Shown in pieces: positions 35,151 through 47,204 of a stretch of DNA of 64,000 bases. The translations under genes and the position numbers were made by a program. The notes below the pieces were generated by a model, which was given only the letters and a program-made list of their open reading frames with translations, ran no database searches and was not told the origin of the DNA. Every line of letters begins with the position of its first letter. Positions within the stretch are counted from its first letter, which is position 1. Source of the stretch: Chinchilla lanigera (Eukaryota > Chordata > Mammalia > Rodentia > Chinchillidae). The stretch lies in assembly GCF_000276665.1 (NCBI RefSeq), contig NW_004955460.1:2640600-2704599 (forward strand), given 5' to 3'.

Positions 35151-38100
35151 TTTTCATTAATCTATAACGCTTCCCAGAATAATCAAGAACCTTCCATTCT
35201 TGGGAACTGAAATTATGCTTTAAAAACTAATTACTTAGTACTGTGCATGTGGCCACCATGATTGTAATTGAGGCAACTATAGCTGATTTGACTTGTTCAT
35301 TAGGCTTTGGTTTGAGGTTGTAAAAGGGTTAAAAATAGATCAACAGTAGTTTAATTAATGAGAAGAGACAAGGACAATTAAATTTATCACTCTATTTTCA
35401 AAAACTCAAGTTTTTATAAGGACATCCAAACTGACCGTGACAGAAACTTTTCATTTTTTTTGTTAATGTCTGAGTTGCTTGTGTATATTTGCTCTGCTAT
35501 GAATTTAATCTCATAAAAGTCTCCCCATAAATCACATATGCTTGTTTGGTTCACACTAAGACTCTTAAAAAGTGGATATAGACAATGGAACAAAAGAAAA
35601 CCAAGCATACTTTCTATTGTTTCACCTATATACTATTTCCCTGTCCTTGGTACAGCAAAATTTGTCCCTGAGATGTATCACTTTAAATAAAATGAATCAT
35701 TCAAATGTTGATCACATTAATATAGTTTTGGACCACTGGTGCAAAAAAGAAGCAATGAATGCATCCAGTGTACAACGTACTTGGAACAAAACCCAGGGCC
35801 ATAAATGCAGGCTTTAATAGGTCTACAGGACCAATTTAATATAAAAATGAACAAGGAAATAGTCCTCTTTAAAAATAATTCACTTTTCCCTTGCCTCCTC
35901 TCACTGAAAGGATAATACTTAGAGGCTAACAGAGTGAAACAGTAATATATCCTTGCTCTCCTCCAAAACGAGTTGGCTAATTGTTGGCTGTCATTGGTTT
36001 CCAGTAACTATTGGAGAACCAAGGAGGGAAAGCCAGATGTGGAGTGTTTAATACTTAATGGAGATTCCCGCTGCTCCCTGCAGTCAGAGCGCAAGAAGGA
36101 GCCAGATTTAAAGCCTGGGGGAAAGAGCCAGGGGGTGAAGGCCCAGGGAGGTCTGGCTTGGAGGATGATGACAGGATGGAGGAAATATCTGCACAGAACA
36201 GATACACCCTAAAACAGTCATCATCCTTTTAGCATCTCTGCTTAAGAAGGTCTCTTACTGAAATACTCAGTCCCTCTTGGGAAGCTCATGGACTTGGGAG
36301 AGGTATTGCTTTGTTGTAGACCGAAGCCTGAACCCTTACAGGAGGGTCAATGAGAATACATCACATGGGCGTCATCTTTTCCAATATTTTCATAATTTTC
36401 CTCCTGTGCAAGGTCAGCCAGGAGGAAATCTTGACAGAAAGGTAATGACTCCACAGAGCAGAAAACAGTGAGCTATTGCCTTTCCCTAGGTTGGACACAA
36501 ACAATACCAGATAGTCCTGGCCACAAAACGTACTATTTGATCTAAACTTTAAAAATGTGTTTTCTCTACACTATCAATTCATTAAAAATCCACTCTTCTA
36601 AAGCTACAAAGACCTGTAGTGTTAAGATTAGAATTAAATTTTTAGAAATAGAAGTAAAACAATGACAATCTTGGATGGCTGATGACTGGAACTTATTTGG
36701 CGTAGGTTCGTTCTGGTGAGCTCATTTAATTGCGATGAACGTGAATTATAAAGGAATAATATTCAATCTAGTTTGTAATGGGTTTAAAAATATCAGGTAC
36801 TTCCTTTTTGCTTCCTTTAGAGGAGAAAGAGAGAATTACTTTGTTTCAGGTGTGTTAAAATTGCAGTGATTCACATTGGGCCAACTTCAGTCCAATCAGC
36901 AAATCACTAACAAGAGAGAGTAATTTTGGTTCCCAAGAACAGTTTTGAGCTCTGCTTGATTCCAAAGACACTGCTGCCACTGTGAAGTCTCATAATGGTG
37001 CACACAGTCAGCGTTTGACAAAATTGAACTGTGATGGCTGTCTGGCCTCAGTGAAGGTGGCATTAGTCTCAGCAAAGTCAACCTCTTACCAGTGAAAACA
37101 CAAGCAACCTATTTTGTCATCTGTAGAGAAACTACTGGATATCGGATTCCAAATTTCAACTCATTAGTAGCACCTGAGCTTTACTGAAATATTCTCTTGA
37201 GGCCAAAGACCAGAAAGAAAATCACTGCAATTTTATGGGAGAAAATGCAAACTAACATAAGTACTGTAGTTTTAAGGAAATATAAAAAACTAATTTTCTT
37301 TCAGGGTAGGCAGTAAAAACAACACATATAAAAGGTGTAGCGATTTTAAAACAAGCTTACTCATATTTGTAATGGTTTGGGATCCTTGAATAAGTGAACC
37401 TAATATGTATAAAGCAGAGAGACAAAAGTAAAAAGAATACATCTTCAGGAGATATGGGAACCACTTTCCTTTGAAGTTATTACTATTACAATTCAAGATG
37501 ATACGATCATAAGATAAAGTGCAGCTATCATATAATTGCTCCAGAAGTTAAGAGATAACTGGTTTATCTGTGAAATAAAGAAACTGTAATGAGTATTTTT
37601 GTTTTGTATTTCTTTGTAAAAATTAACTCCCTATGACTCTGGCTTGTGGGAAGGAAAGCCAATGTCATCTTTTTTCGGCCTTGAAATAATTTTTGGATGA
37701 CTTCCTGCCTCTCCTTTTACTTCCATACATTTGGCATTAATTGTTCTTAAAGTTTGGCTGAGATAGAAACCCGAAAGAGACATTAAGCCCTATCATTCAA
37801 TACAGCATTCCCTGTTCTACCTGACACATGGTTCTCTGGATCTTGGTGATTCATTGCTGGGATTTGTAGCGCTGGATGCCCTGGGATAACAGGAGCCCTG
37901 AAACAGTCGAACTGAAGACCTTCACATACTGGACACTATGTGCAAGCCCGAAGCTCCATTGATGGGATGAAATAGCTCAAACTTTAAGATTGGCTGGAGA
38001 AACAGCAGGTCGCTAATGCTTTCCTCCAAGTTATTTCCACCTTTAATTTAGATATCCAAGGGAAATTTAATCCATATGTTTTGGAATCATTTGGGCTTAA

Positions 38101-40470
38101 CTCATAAATATGCTTCATCAAGGACTGCCAAGCTCTGTGCTCACTAGAATCAAGTAGTTTCATGGGACAACAGCACAGACAGGAGAAATTTGATATCCAA
38201 GGGCCCATCACCCAAACACGGCACAGAAATAGTCAAGCTCACCTACTGTCTATAAATAATTGGTGAGCAATAATTTACCGTGCAACACTGCTGAAGCAAA
38301 ATAAGACTTTTATGACTGTTAAATATACATATAGGTAAGATACACATGCAAATAGACCTGTCCTTTCCTGGGAAATACCAGAACACAGTTTCTCTTATTG
38401 TCATTTATAGAAAAGTTAACAATTTAAGAAGGAAATGGAAATTTCTCCTTAGTTCAGAATCTTTAAAAATCCATACAAACGCTTCTGTCTTTATTTCTCC
38501 CTTTCTGTTTCTGTTTGTCTCTTTCCTGTGCACACAACTGCCGTGATGACTCTGCCAGGCCACAGGCTGAGGATCTGTGTACCTTCTGGACACCTCTGCT
38601 AGGTTAGATAATTTTTACCTCCTTTTCTTTCTTAAGTTTATATTGCTAAAATAATATTTTTCTCAATATAAAAAGATATTTCATGATTGAATATGATTTT
38701 TTGAAACTTGATATCCCTTCATTTTAAGACTGTTTTATGTCTTCCTACAGGACTACATTCTCCCAGTTATGAATCCTTACACACTGAGATAGGTAGATGT
38801 CTCAGTGAAAACAGAATTATAAACCATGTCCTTTATTACTGTTTTGTTGTTGTTGTTCTTTTTGTTACTTAAATATCATCAACTCAAGATAATCAATCTC
38901 TATGTACTTTTTATCAGGCACTGCCTTTCAAGGCATTAAATGCTTTTCACAATGAATGTTGCATAACATCCATGTTTGAGTTTTCATAAATGAAGACTAG
39001 GAAGTCCATGGCCCATTTCTATATCAGTTCAGATTTCCAGTGGCACCTAATACCTCAAAGTATCTGAGGACACCTAATATTTAACACATTTCAAGTGCTA
39101 GAGAAGCTTTGGCATGGTTGTTATCATCACATTCTCACACTATAGGAGATGAGAGTAGAAAAAGTAGGGCAGGGTGATATGTCAGTTGGGATTCAGGGAT
39201 CCATGCACACTGAATTCTCAATTTTCAGTTAGGATGTACAGGAGTGTCACCAAGAACAAAAGCCCATAGAGCCAAGATAAGGTGACTTGTGGCAATGCTA
39301 TCATTAACGAGACTACCGTAGCATTTCTTACCTAAAGGACAGTGACAACAATTATGATGTCTGTTGGTTTGCAAATCTGAGAAAAGAATGCATAATAAGG
39401 TAACAATATAAAATACTATATAGCTCTTTTCAAAGTTCATCCCACCCCAGGTTGAATGACCAAAGACTTTTGCCTCATGCAAAAGAATGACCTTGCATTT
39501 TTCCTCTGAACAAGAGAGGATTGCACAGAATTTAGTTGTAAGGTACAGAAAGACAAACAGGTTTGAAACAGCTCAAATTGTTCTTCTTTTGTGTGGGTAG
39601 AGCTTGGTATCAGGTGATGCCCATTTTCCTCCACGGTGCCCTTTCACCACTGGAAACAACAACTGTGAATTTTCACAGGACTCACTGAAGTAACTCAGCT
39701 TTGCCCAGAAGCCTAAATCCATCTTGATGGGTGTGGTGAATTTTGAGGTGCAACAAGCCTTTTACAAAAAGAAAGCAGAGACAAAAACATGAAAGAGAGA
39801 AGAGAAACCAAGCAAGTGAAGAATGTTTTCTGGTTTCCTAGCTAATGAGATCCACCAAATCCCTCTCCTGGTCTCAATGCAAGATAAACAAGGAAGGAAT
39901 GGTGCTTCTCAGCACTGGTTTGAACAGCGGCAGACTAGGGCAGTGTTAGCCTGAGCAGCCAAACCTGATGGGAACCTTGGCAAACTTACCTGGGTAACTC
40001 CACCAGCCCTTAGCTCACCCACTGCCTCCGGTCATTAAACTGCTTCTGAGCAGCTGGCCTCAACCCTACCCACAGCCACACAAAGCAGCATTCTCCCCAT
40101 TGTCATTTCATTGCTAATCCCTTGCTGGGTCATCATGGCTGTAGAGGACAGTTCTATTTATTTCAAACAACTGTTTTAACTTGTAAGATATTCCTAGGTT
40201 TTTTAGACTGATTTGTTTATCTATCAAGAAGGGCTATTTGGCATATATGTCTTGACTTCTAAGTTTTGTAACACTTCTATGCATAAGAAGATCCAACACG
40301 TTTCTACCTCTAGTTGACTCTTTTTATACCTTACTTTTTTTATATCTTACTTTTACACCTTACTAGTAATTGAAAGTGGTCTAGTTCAACCTTGGGTGGA
40401 TTTTCTTAATTTACCTACAGAAATGCCCTGAAGGTGATGATTGAGCATATCATGTTAAAGTGAAAGTCAC
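35151..40470. other. Repeat-poor stretch without a recognised gene
   Basis: More than 5 kb without a SINE, LINE or LTR that I can name, unusual for this window. No open frame above about 85 codons, no evident exon. Candidates for conserved non-coding sequence lie here, but nothing in the sequence alone proves constraint. Confidence 0.45.
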
Positions 40471-40474
40471 CAGA

Positions 40475-40985
40475 AAAAAGTTCTGACTAATGCAAAGCAC
40501 CATTTTGAGCTGTGAGCCACTTCATCCCTTTGGGGTTCACCAAAAGATAGCCTCCATGGCGGATGATGGAGGGGGGACATAGTGGCAGAAAGAAGAAATA
40601 TAGGGATCTTCCAACTATCTTAACAAGGAAGTCGCTAGTGGAGAGTTACCACTAGGGTTAAAAGAGGTAAACCCGCAATAGCATGGGGAATGTTGAGAAA
40701 TAATCTCAATAGAAAAATACTTCAGCTCTGCAAACCTGTGAGGTTCAGACTAGTAAGGGTGTGTAATGGACACTGACTGTGTATGTCCAGCTGGAACCCA
40801 CCCTGTTTTTTTGGTTGCACCACTTTAATTGATTCTGGGCAAACTCCCTCCCATTCGCTCAATCCACTCCTCTCAGCCTCAGTGTGGACAAGTATTCTAA
40901 GCCCCAGATAAACCTTTTGCCTAACCGGTGGCTATGGTGACTGGTACAGTATGAAGCATATGGTAAACCTAGGGTCTGGGTGGGA
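40475..40985 (+). mobile_element. Possible ERV LTR
   Basis: GC-richer than the flanks, with 'ctaagccccagataaacctt' followed by 'ttgcctaaccggtggctatg', an arrangement like the polyadenylation/R region of an LTR. I could not fix TG..CA ends or a target duplication. Could also be plain single-copy DNA. Confidence 0.3.
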
Positions 40986-41261
40986 ATGGCGTAGGACTAG
41001 TGACACAGCTATCGGAAAAAGCAATGAAAAATAACAAATAACCAAACAAAACTTCCATGTGGATATGTTCCCTTAGATGAGGATACAAATGTAAAGCTTC
41101 AGGAAACCCAGAGAACAAATCAAATCCTGATGACATTCTCTGGGTGCCTGAATCAACTCTCCAAGCAGGTTTTTCAGTTAAATCATCTGCTATATTTTCT
41201 TTTCTGTGTCAGCTGGTTGCACTTTTGTTTTCTGTCATTTATACCTAGAGATCCTGGGTAT

Positions 41262-41428
41262 GGCTAGGCATGGTAGCACATGCTATAATCCCAGTACTTG
41301 GGAGGCTAAGATTGCCACAATTTCAAAACCTGCCTAGGCTACACAGTGAGGTCAAGGCCAGTCTGAACTACAGAGCCAGACCTTGTCTCAAAAAGAAACA
41401 AAACAAAACAAAACAAACAAAAACACAA
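41262..41428 (+). mobile_element. B1 SINE with internal duplication
   Basis: 'ggctaggcatggtagcacat', 'aatcccagtacttgggaggc', a duplicated 'ggctacacagtgaggtcaag / gtctgaactacagagccaga' part and an (AAAAC)n tail. A 67-codon frame here is SINE sequence. Confidence 0.92.
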
Positions 41429-41759
41429 AAAGAAATCTCAACTAGTACAAATGGTAAGGGTAGTATCAAGTAAAAAGGAGGCAGAACGTTTTTAAATGAG
41501 CACCTTAGATTATGTTATGTGAGAATCCATATAACATTAGTGAGAAACTATACGATCATCTCAATAAAGTACATTTCACAGACTCTAGCACCACAGGTGC
41601 ATGTTTTAAACTGAAGTCTTAAGAAGAGATGGATGGCTGCTTCCTTATCATAGGCAGAAATACTTATTTTTAAATGTCACACTCAGTGATGAAATAGGTT
41701 CTAATTAAAATTAGCTACAAAAGTAGATAGGCAAGTAGGTAGACCAAAGGTTTATAGAA

Positions 41760-42720
41760 TTGATACTTACACAAATTCCTGGTGCAACTCTTTTCCTGCT
41801 TTTATTGTTGCAACTTGAGCAAATAGCTCTAGAGTTAATGGAGGAAAATGTGGATGAGAATAGCTGAGATATACTTTAAAATGTAATAAAATATATTTTA
41901 GTGTCAAAAGAATACAAATGATATATCACTGGTACAAAAATTGACCAATAAATCAAATTGCTCAAGGAATGTAGTTTATGAAATTGAAGATTTGGCAGGA
42001 AATGAAATTAATATTTTTGGTTATTTAACATTTAATAGGTAACTGATACTGGAATAGATGCAAACTTTCTAAAACTAAAAGCAACAGCAGAAGAAAAATA
42101 GAGGGAGATACTAAATAGGACATGATCAGCAGGTTACCTGCACTGTACCTAAGAAGTCTTAGAAAAACATAAAAGACAAGCATTAAACTGTGGGAAAGAA
42201 CTACTACAAATATCAGAAGATGTAGTTCTAGTGTGCAAAATTGTTTTTGCTAATTCAAGAAGAAAAAATACCTATTTCCTAATAGAATTCTAACTAAAAG
42301 ACATGGTTTCATAATTCTTGGGTCAAGAAAAAGCATTTCAAAGGGTCAAAACAGGAAATGGACATTCTTCTAATCTGCTAATGGAAAAGAAAATTGTTCA
42401 AACCTTTTTGGAAAGCAATTAGATCATAAGCAACATGAACCTTCAACGTTCATATTTTTGACCCAGTGATTCTGCTCTGGGGTGTTTCCTGAGGCTATAA
42501 TCAGAGATAAAAACAAACCAGTAAGACCAAAAATGTTCAGAACAGCCTTACGTAAAATAGCAAAATAGACCAAACTGAATAAATAAATAATAGCACATCC
42601 ATTTTATTTAAATTTCACAAAGACGTTTATAAACAAATTTTGAAAGTTATAAATTTAGAATATTATAAAGAATATTATTTATTAAATATGATTAATAGAA
42701 TGGTATTTTACTTATAAAAG
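41760..42720 (+). mobile_element. Ancient L1M fragment (L1ME/L1M4 grade), ORF2 end to 3'UTR
   Basis: Clear landmarks: 'aacctttttggaaagcaatt', 'ttgacccagtgattctgctc', 'tttcctgaggctataatcag' and 'atgttcagaacagcctta' (42400-42560). The part before 42350 is weaker. Non-coding. Confidence 0.7.
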
Positions 42721-45700
42721 TTCATCTTTTGTTCTTTGTGGATTGCTTAAAAGGAAAGACTAAAAAACAAATGAAAGATAAATTTGTAACTCTTCATTCT
42801 AAATTGTCAGCTATTAATTTAACAACCAAAGTCTACCAAGAATTTTTATGTCTTCAATCAAGTTTTACATTGAATATACCTGAACAGGTTAAATGTCCAT
42901 TGCATATAATTTTCTTTTATGTAAATTGCATTTGTTAACTCTTACAATTTTGTGTGGTTTATTTCAAATTAAACGTCACATTTTTAAAGAGTGTTTCTCA
43001 GACATATTTTGTAATAGGACCACCAGACTGAGTTGTGCATAAACTGTTAACGTGAATTACTCTGTGTAGAGGAGCACATGTTTGGGGGTAATTTCTCTTC
43101 TTCTGAGTCTTTTGGAAATCATTCTTAGACAATATCTAGGGAAAGAATTTTAAATTTGTGACATTGCAGTGAGGTGCCATTCTCGTACTTTTAATTCAGT
43201 ACATGCATGAAAAGACAAGGAAAAACTACGTAAGTCATGATTTGGTCATTCAGGAGAGGGGGGTTATGAGATGCATCCACACGAAGTGCCAGGCAGAGTG
43301 CCCCCAACAGAGCGAGTGCCCAAGACACGTGTTCTATTGACTCTCATGGCATCCCTGGCACTGCCGAGCTGCCCTGCAGGCCGCAGGTGTGCAAGCAGCA
43401 CAGTACAAGCTCTTGTGGCTGGGCCCACTTCCCAGATGGTCTCCTCCCTCCGTCCAGGTTGTGTTTCACCTCAGGAGAACATGACCTGGATACACCCAGG
43501 GCAGGGGCATCCATCCAAGCTGCTGATGGCTGGCCACATGATTAGAAATAGATTCCTTTGTTGGCCCCATGAATCATTTATTGATAGCAACAATAGGTGA
43601 GGAATTCCCATGCTGGATGTGCAAGCATTGTCTGCCACTCAAACATGACTCCAGTGCCTGATAAGACAACACACCCTGGCTGGCCATTGTCATTCATATC
43701 TCCAAATGGCCTGACTTTTCTATGTGCTGTACTAGGCTGCTCACATTCTGCTGATCCTTGCCTGCTGGCTGTTGCTACCTGCGCCTAGTCTTGAGTTGGC
43801 ATGGGGCTGGGAATGAGGGTAACTGTGGGATAGAGGGAAGACTTCTATTTTTTCCAAAAAAAAAGTTTTTGCTAACAATATCACCCTCTGTCCCATGGGT
43901 GAAGATTCTATATTAAGCTAATCTTTAGACAGGTGTTAATGTCTATGTGATTTATTTTCCAGACAGCAGTGTGAAGGACCATTTTCAATAAGTTAGACAT
44001 CAAAGCAATTTCCTCTATTAAGATGCAAATAATAAAAGATATGCTTACCCTATCTCTTATTCCTACCTTCCTGAAAATGATACCTAAGAACAGACTTGAT
44101 GAGGGGTCAGTGGGAAAAATACACTGTCTCTAGATGTGAGGGCATGTCCAGAATTACAAATGCCATAAAGGAAGATGGGAAGGAAGGGGGTTAATGATGA
44201 TTCCTTAATTCTGAGAGCCATCCCTGGTGGTCTTATCCAGGCAGAGGGTACAGGGCATAGCATTCCCTTCACCACTGTCCTTTGTATATTTAGAATTCTC
44301 TTGAATTGTCTTCCTCATGGCTGAAGACAGATTTTCTTGTTTCCTTCATAATGACCAAGCTTCCTAACTTTGATACTGACCCTGGCTCGGGTGAAAGGTA
44401 GTGAAATTGAAGTTCTTCTGATGATTTCGTAAGGTTTGGGCAGAGGAAAAGTGGGGAAGAGCTTTGAGAGTTCCAACATTTCCACTAATGATCCCTGGGA
44501 CATTACAGGAATCTTACCCTTTGTATTTTCTCCAAAATTTGTTTAACCATTTTTAAAACTACCTATTCAAAATCTCAGCAATTACCTATTATCCTGTTCT
44601 TCTTCCACCACCTCTGAAACTGGGAACAGGAATGTTTTCCCTGTGCGGAAGCTACTCTTGAACCAAGGACAAATAATGCCACTAATTGTCTCAGTAGGTG
44701 CCTCTTTCTGATACCCTATTTGAACTTTCTCATGTCCCATCATCCCCTTGATACCAGCACAATTGGGTACTTCTAAATATACCTGATGGAGAGGTAACTT
44801 ATTCCCTTTTTCAAACTGGGAAATTCTGGGTGACCCACTGTAAACTAAATAGTCCTCTCCTTGGAAATCTCAGAATAGGTCTGTGTGATATCAAACACCT
44901 ATCCTGGGAAAAACAGAAGCAAACAAAGCCATAGGGGACTGGCTTTGAAACGGAGCCTGGGAACCATTCAACCACACAGCAGTGTTTGTTTGCTTTCCTT
45001 GTTTCCGAAGAACTGTGCTCACCTGGAGGCAATAGTCTGCACTTTGTCATTTGCTGGGATGAGGAGGGGCAGGGAAGGGAGGCACTCGCTGGCTTGTCAA
45101 AGCATTCCCAGCAGAGACTGTTTAAAGAGTCCATATCTTAAATAACCCTCAACCTGCAGTTCCTTTCACTTGGGGATATGCCAAGGGCTGCTACTGACTC
45201 AGCTTGCACCTGATTCTCTCACATTACTTAAGCCTAAAGTTCCTAGTTCCCTGGCTTTGGTGGGAAGTTTTGCCTGTGTGGAGAGTGTAGGGAGGGCAAC
45301 TTGGCTGGCACTAGCTCTGCATTAGGTATGTTTGAAGCTGTTACTTTCCTCTATGAACTCTAATCACTGGTATCAAAAGGATTAAGGAAACAAGGAACTC
45401 TCTTTTCCAGGAGCAGCTCCACTGGCAGCTTATTAATGCTCTGCCACTCAAGCAAAAGAGCAGGATGAGGACAATTTCCTCCACTAATAATGGTGCAAGA
45501 GTCAGGCCCTTAGAATCTTTCAGAACACAAGAAACAGGTGTACTCTTCACTGTTACTTGTGGGCTGCTTCCCAAAAATATACAAAGTGAAAAGATCATCC
45601 GTGACCAGAACTGAAATGTCATGTATGGCAAAAACCCCACGTTATTGACCTGTACACCTGTTCTTCAAAGCATATGACAGTGAATGTCTCTGCTCTAGCC

Positions 45701-46012
45701 TGTGATTTTGGTACTGTGTCTCATCTTTATCTTTGAATCCAATGATTAGGCATCTGGGTTTAAGCTCCTTAAGGAAGGGTGGGATGGTTGAGTTAGTTAC
45801 TACGTAGAACAGAGCACCCCGTTAATAAGAGCTTTCTCCCATCTACCCATTGGCTGATCTTCAAGAGGAATTTCTTCGGTCCACAACGTCTTTCCCTGTC
45901 ATACAAGTAAGACCATCCAGTGGGGTAGTGTGATGTGAAGCATTTTAAGTCCCGCATGAGGGACTGTGGTGGCTCGTGATCTCAGATCAGGACACAGGTA
46001 TGAAAAGTACTC
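42721..46012. other. Stretch without a recognised gene
   Basis: Includes a GC-richer block at 43260-43800 with a 109-codon plus frame that has no domain, and overlapping frames on both strands at 44810-45145. Nothing supports a coding call. Confidence 0.45.
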
Positions 46013-46022
46013 AAAGCATATG

Positions 46023-46186
46023 TTTTTTTGTTTGCTTTTTTGTCTTTTTGAGACAAGGTCTCACTATGCAGTTCAGGCTGGCCTTACACTCACTTTGTAG
46101 CCCAGGCTGGCCTTGAACTTGCACCAATCCTCCTGCCTCGGCCTCTCAAATGCTGGGATTGCAAGCATGCACCACCATGCCTGACT
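46023..46186 (-). mobile_element. B1 SINE with target duplications
   Basis: T-rich tail, 'gagacaaggtctcactatgc', the duplicated 'caggctggcctt' segment, and 'gctgggattgcaagcatgca'. AAAGCATATG (46013-46022) and AAAGCATTATG (46187-46197) flank it. Confidence 0.95.
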
Positions 46187-46197
46187 AAAGCATTATG

Positions 46198-46775
46198 TTT
46201 TGCCTAGTTCAGAAGAGGTACTGTTGGAGGTGGAAATTTTCTAATTACTCTAAATAATTTGAGGCACCAAAAGTTTAGCACTAGTCCTCCTTTACTTTAA
46301 TGCAACTGAAAATGACAAGATAAAGAGAATCTCTCATTCTTGCAAGCCACCCTGAGCAGATTTGGCATATGGTGAGCACAACACAGAACTATACGTTGGT
46401 ATCCCAAGGATGGCAGCACCTCAAGGGTAACTGTGGCTCTTTTGCAGTATCAGAGGTAATGACAGAGGTGATACTAGAGGGGCCAAAGCATGAGACAGAG
46501 GCTAATGAATAGTTAGAGCTTAAAGAGCAATTAGATGTGAGAACACATGCAAACTTTCTAAGATTTGTTGTAGAGCTTTTTAAAAAGGGCTGGAGCACTA
46601 AATTGGTGGGTACCAGCAGAAACACTGAAATATGTACTACAATACAGAAAAGGAAAGAAAATATCCTAAGAAAAGGAGGAAGAAAAGAAACATAAAGAAA
46701 TAAAAATGTTGTCTTTGGAAGGTACAGAAGTTAGCAGCCAATGTGGAGATCACATTCACTCAGAATTTCAGAAAA
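46198..46775. other. Stretch without a recognised feature
   Basis: No repeat or domain seen; the 78-codon minus frame at 46389-46625 is unsupported. Confidence 0.4.
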
Positions 46776-46780
46776 GGATC

Positions 46781-47199
46781 TGTCTTAGGCCATTTTCTTT
46801 TGCTGTAAAAGAATACATGAGACTGGAAGATTTGTAAAGAATAGAGATTTATTTTAGCCATGGTATGGTGCTGTGTATTGTGAAGCTCACAAACCTGACA
46901 CGTGAATCTTCTCAACTTCTGGTGAGGACCTCATAGTGCTTCAGCTCATGGCAGAAAACAGAAAGGCAAGTGGATACATGTAAAAAAGACAAAATGCAAA
47001 GGGAAGCCTTGATTTATAATAATCCATTATTGTATAACCACTCCACTCCTATAAGAGCAAGAACTCACCCCACTATAAAAGGCATGAATCCCCCTGATTC
47101 TGAAATGAAGATCTGATCGCCTGCTAAAGACTACACCTGCCAATCCCATTGCAATGGCATTCAAATTTCAGAGAGACAGGCCATATTCAAACCATAGCA
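46781..47199 (-). mobile_element. Solo LTR, ERVL-MaLR, antisense
   Basis: Plus-strand order is 'tgtcttaggccattttcttt', 'tacatgagactggaagattt', 'gtgaggacctcatagtgctt', 'aagagcaagaactcacccca', ending 'ttcaaaccatagca'. This is the reverse of an MST/ORR-type LTR. Flanking pentamers GGATC (46776-46780) and AAATC (47200-47204) differ by two transitions. Confidence 0.87.
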
Positions 47200-47204
47200 A
47201 AATC

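Noticed and set aside
43271..43600. 109-codon frame in a GC-richer block
   Set aside because: No domain, no splice context, no second exon visible nearby.
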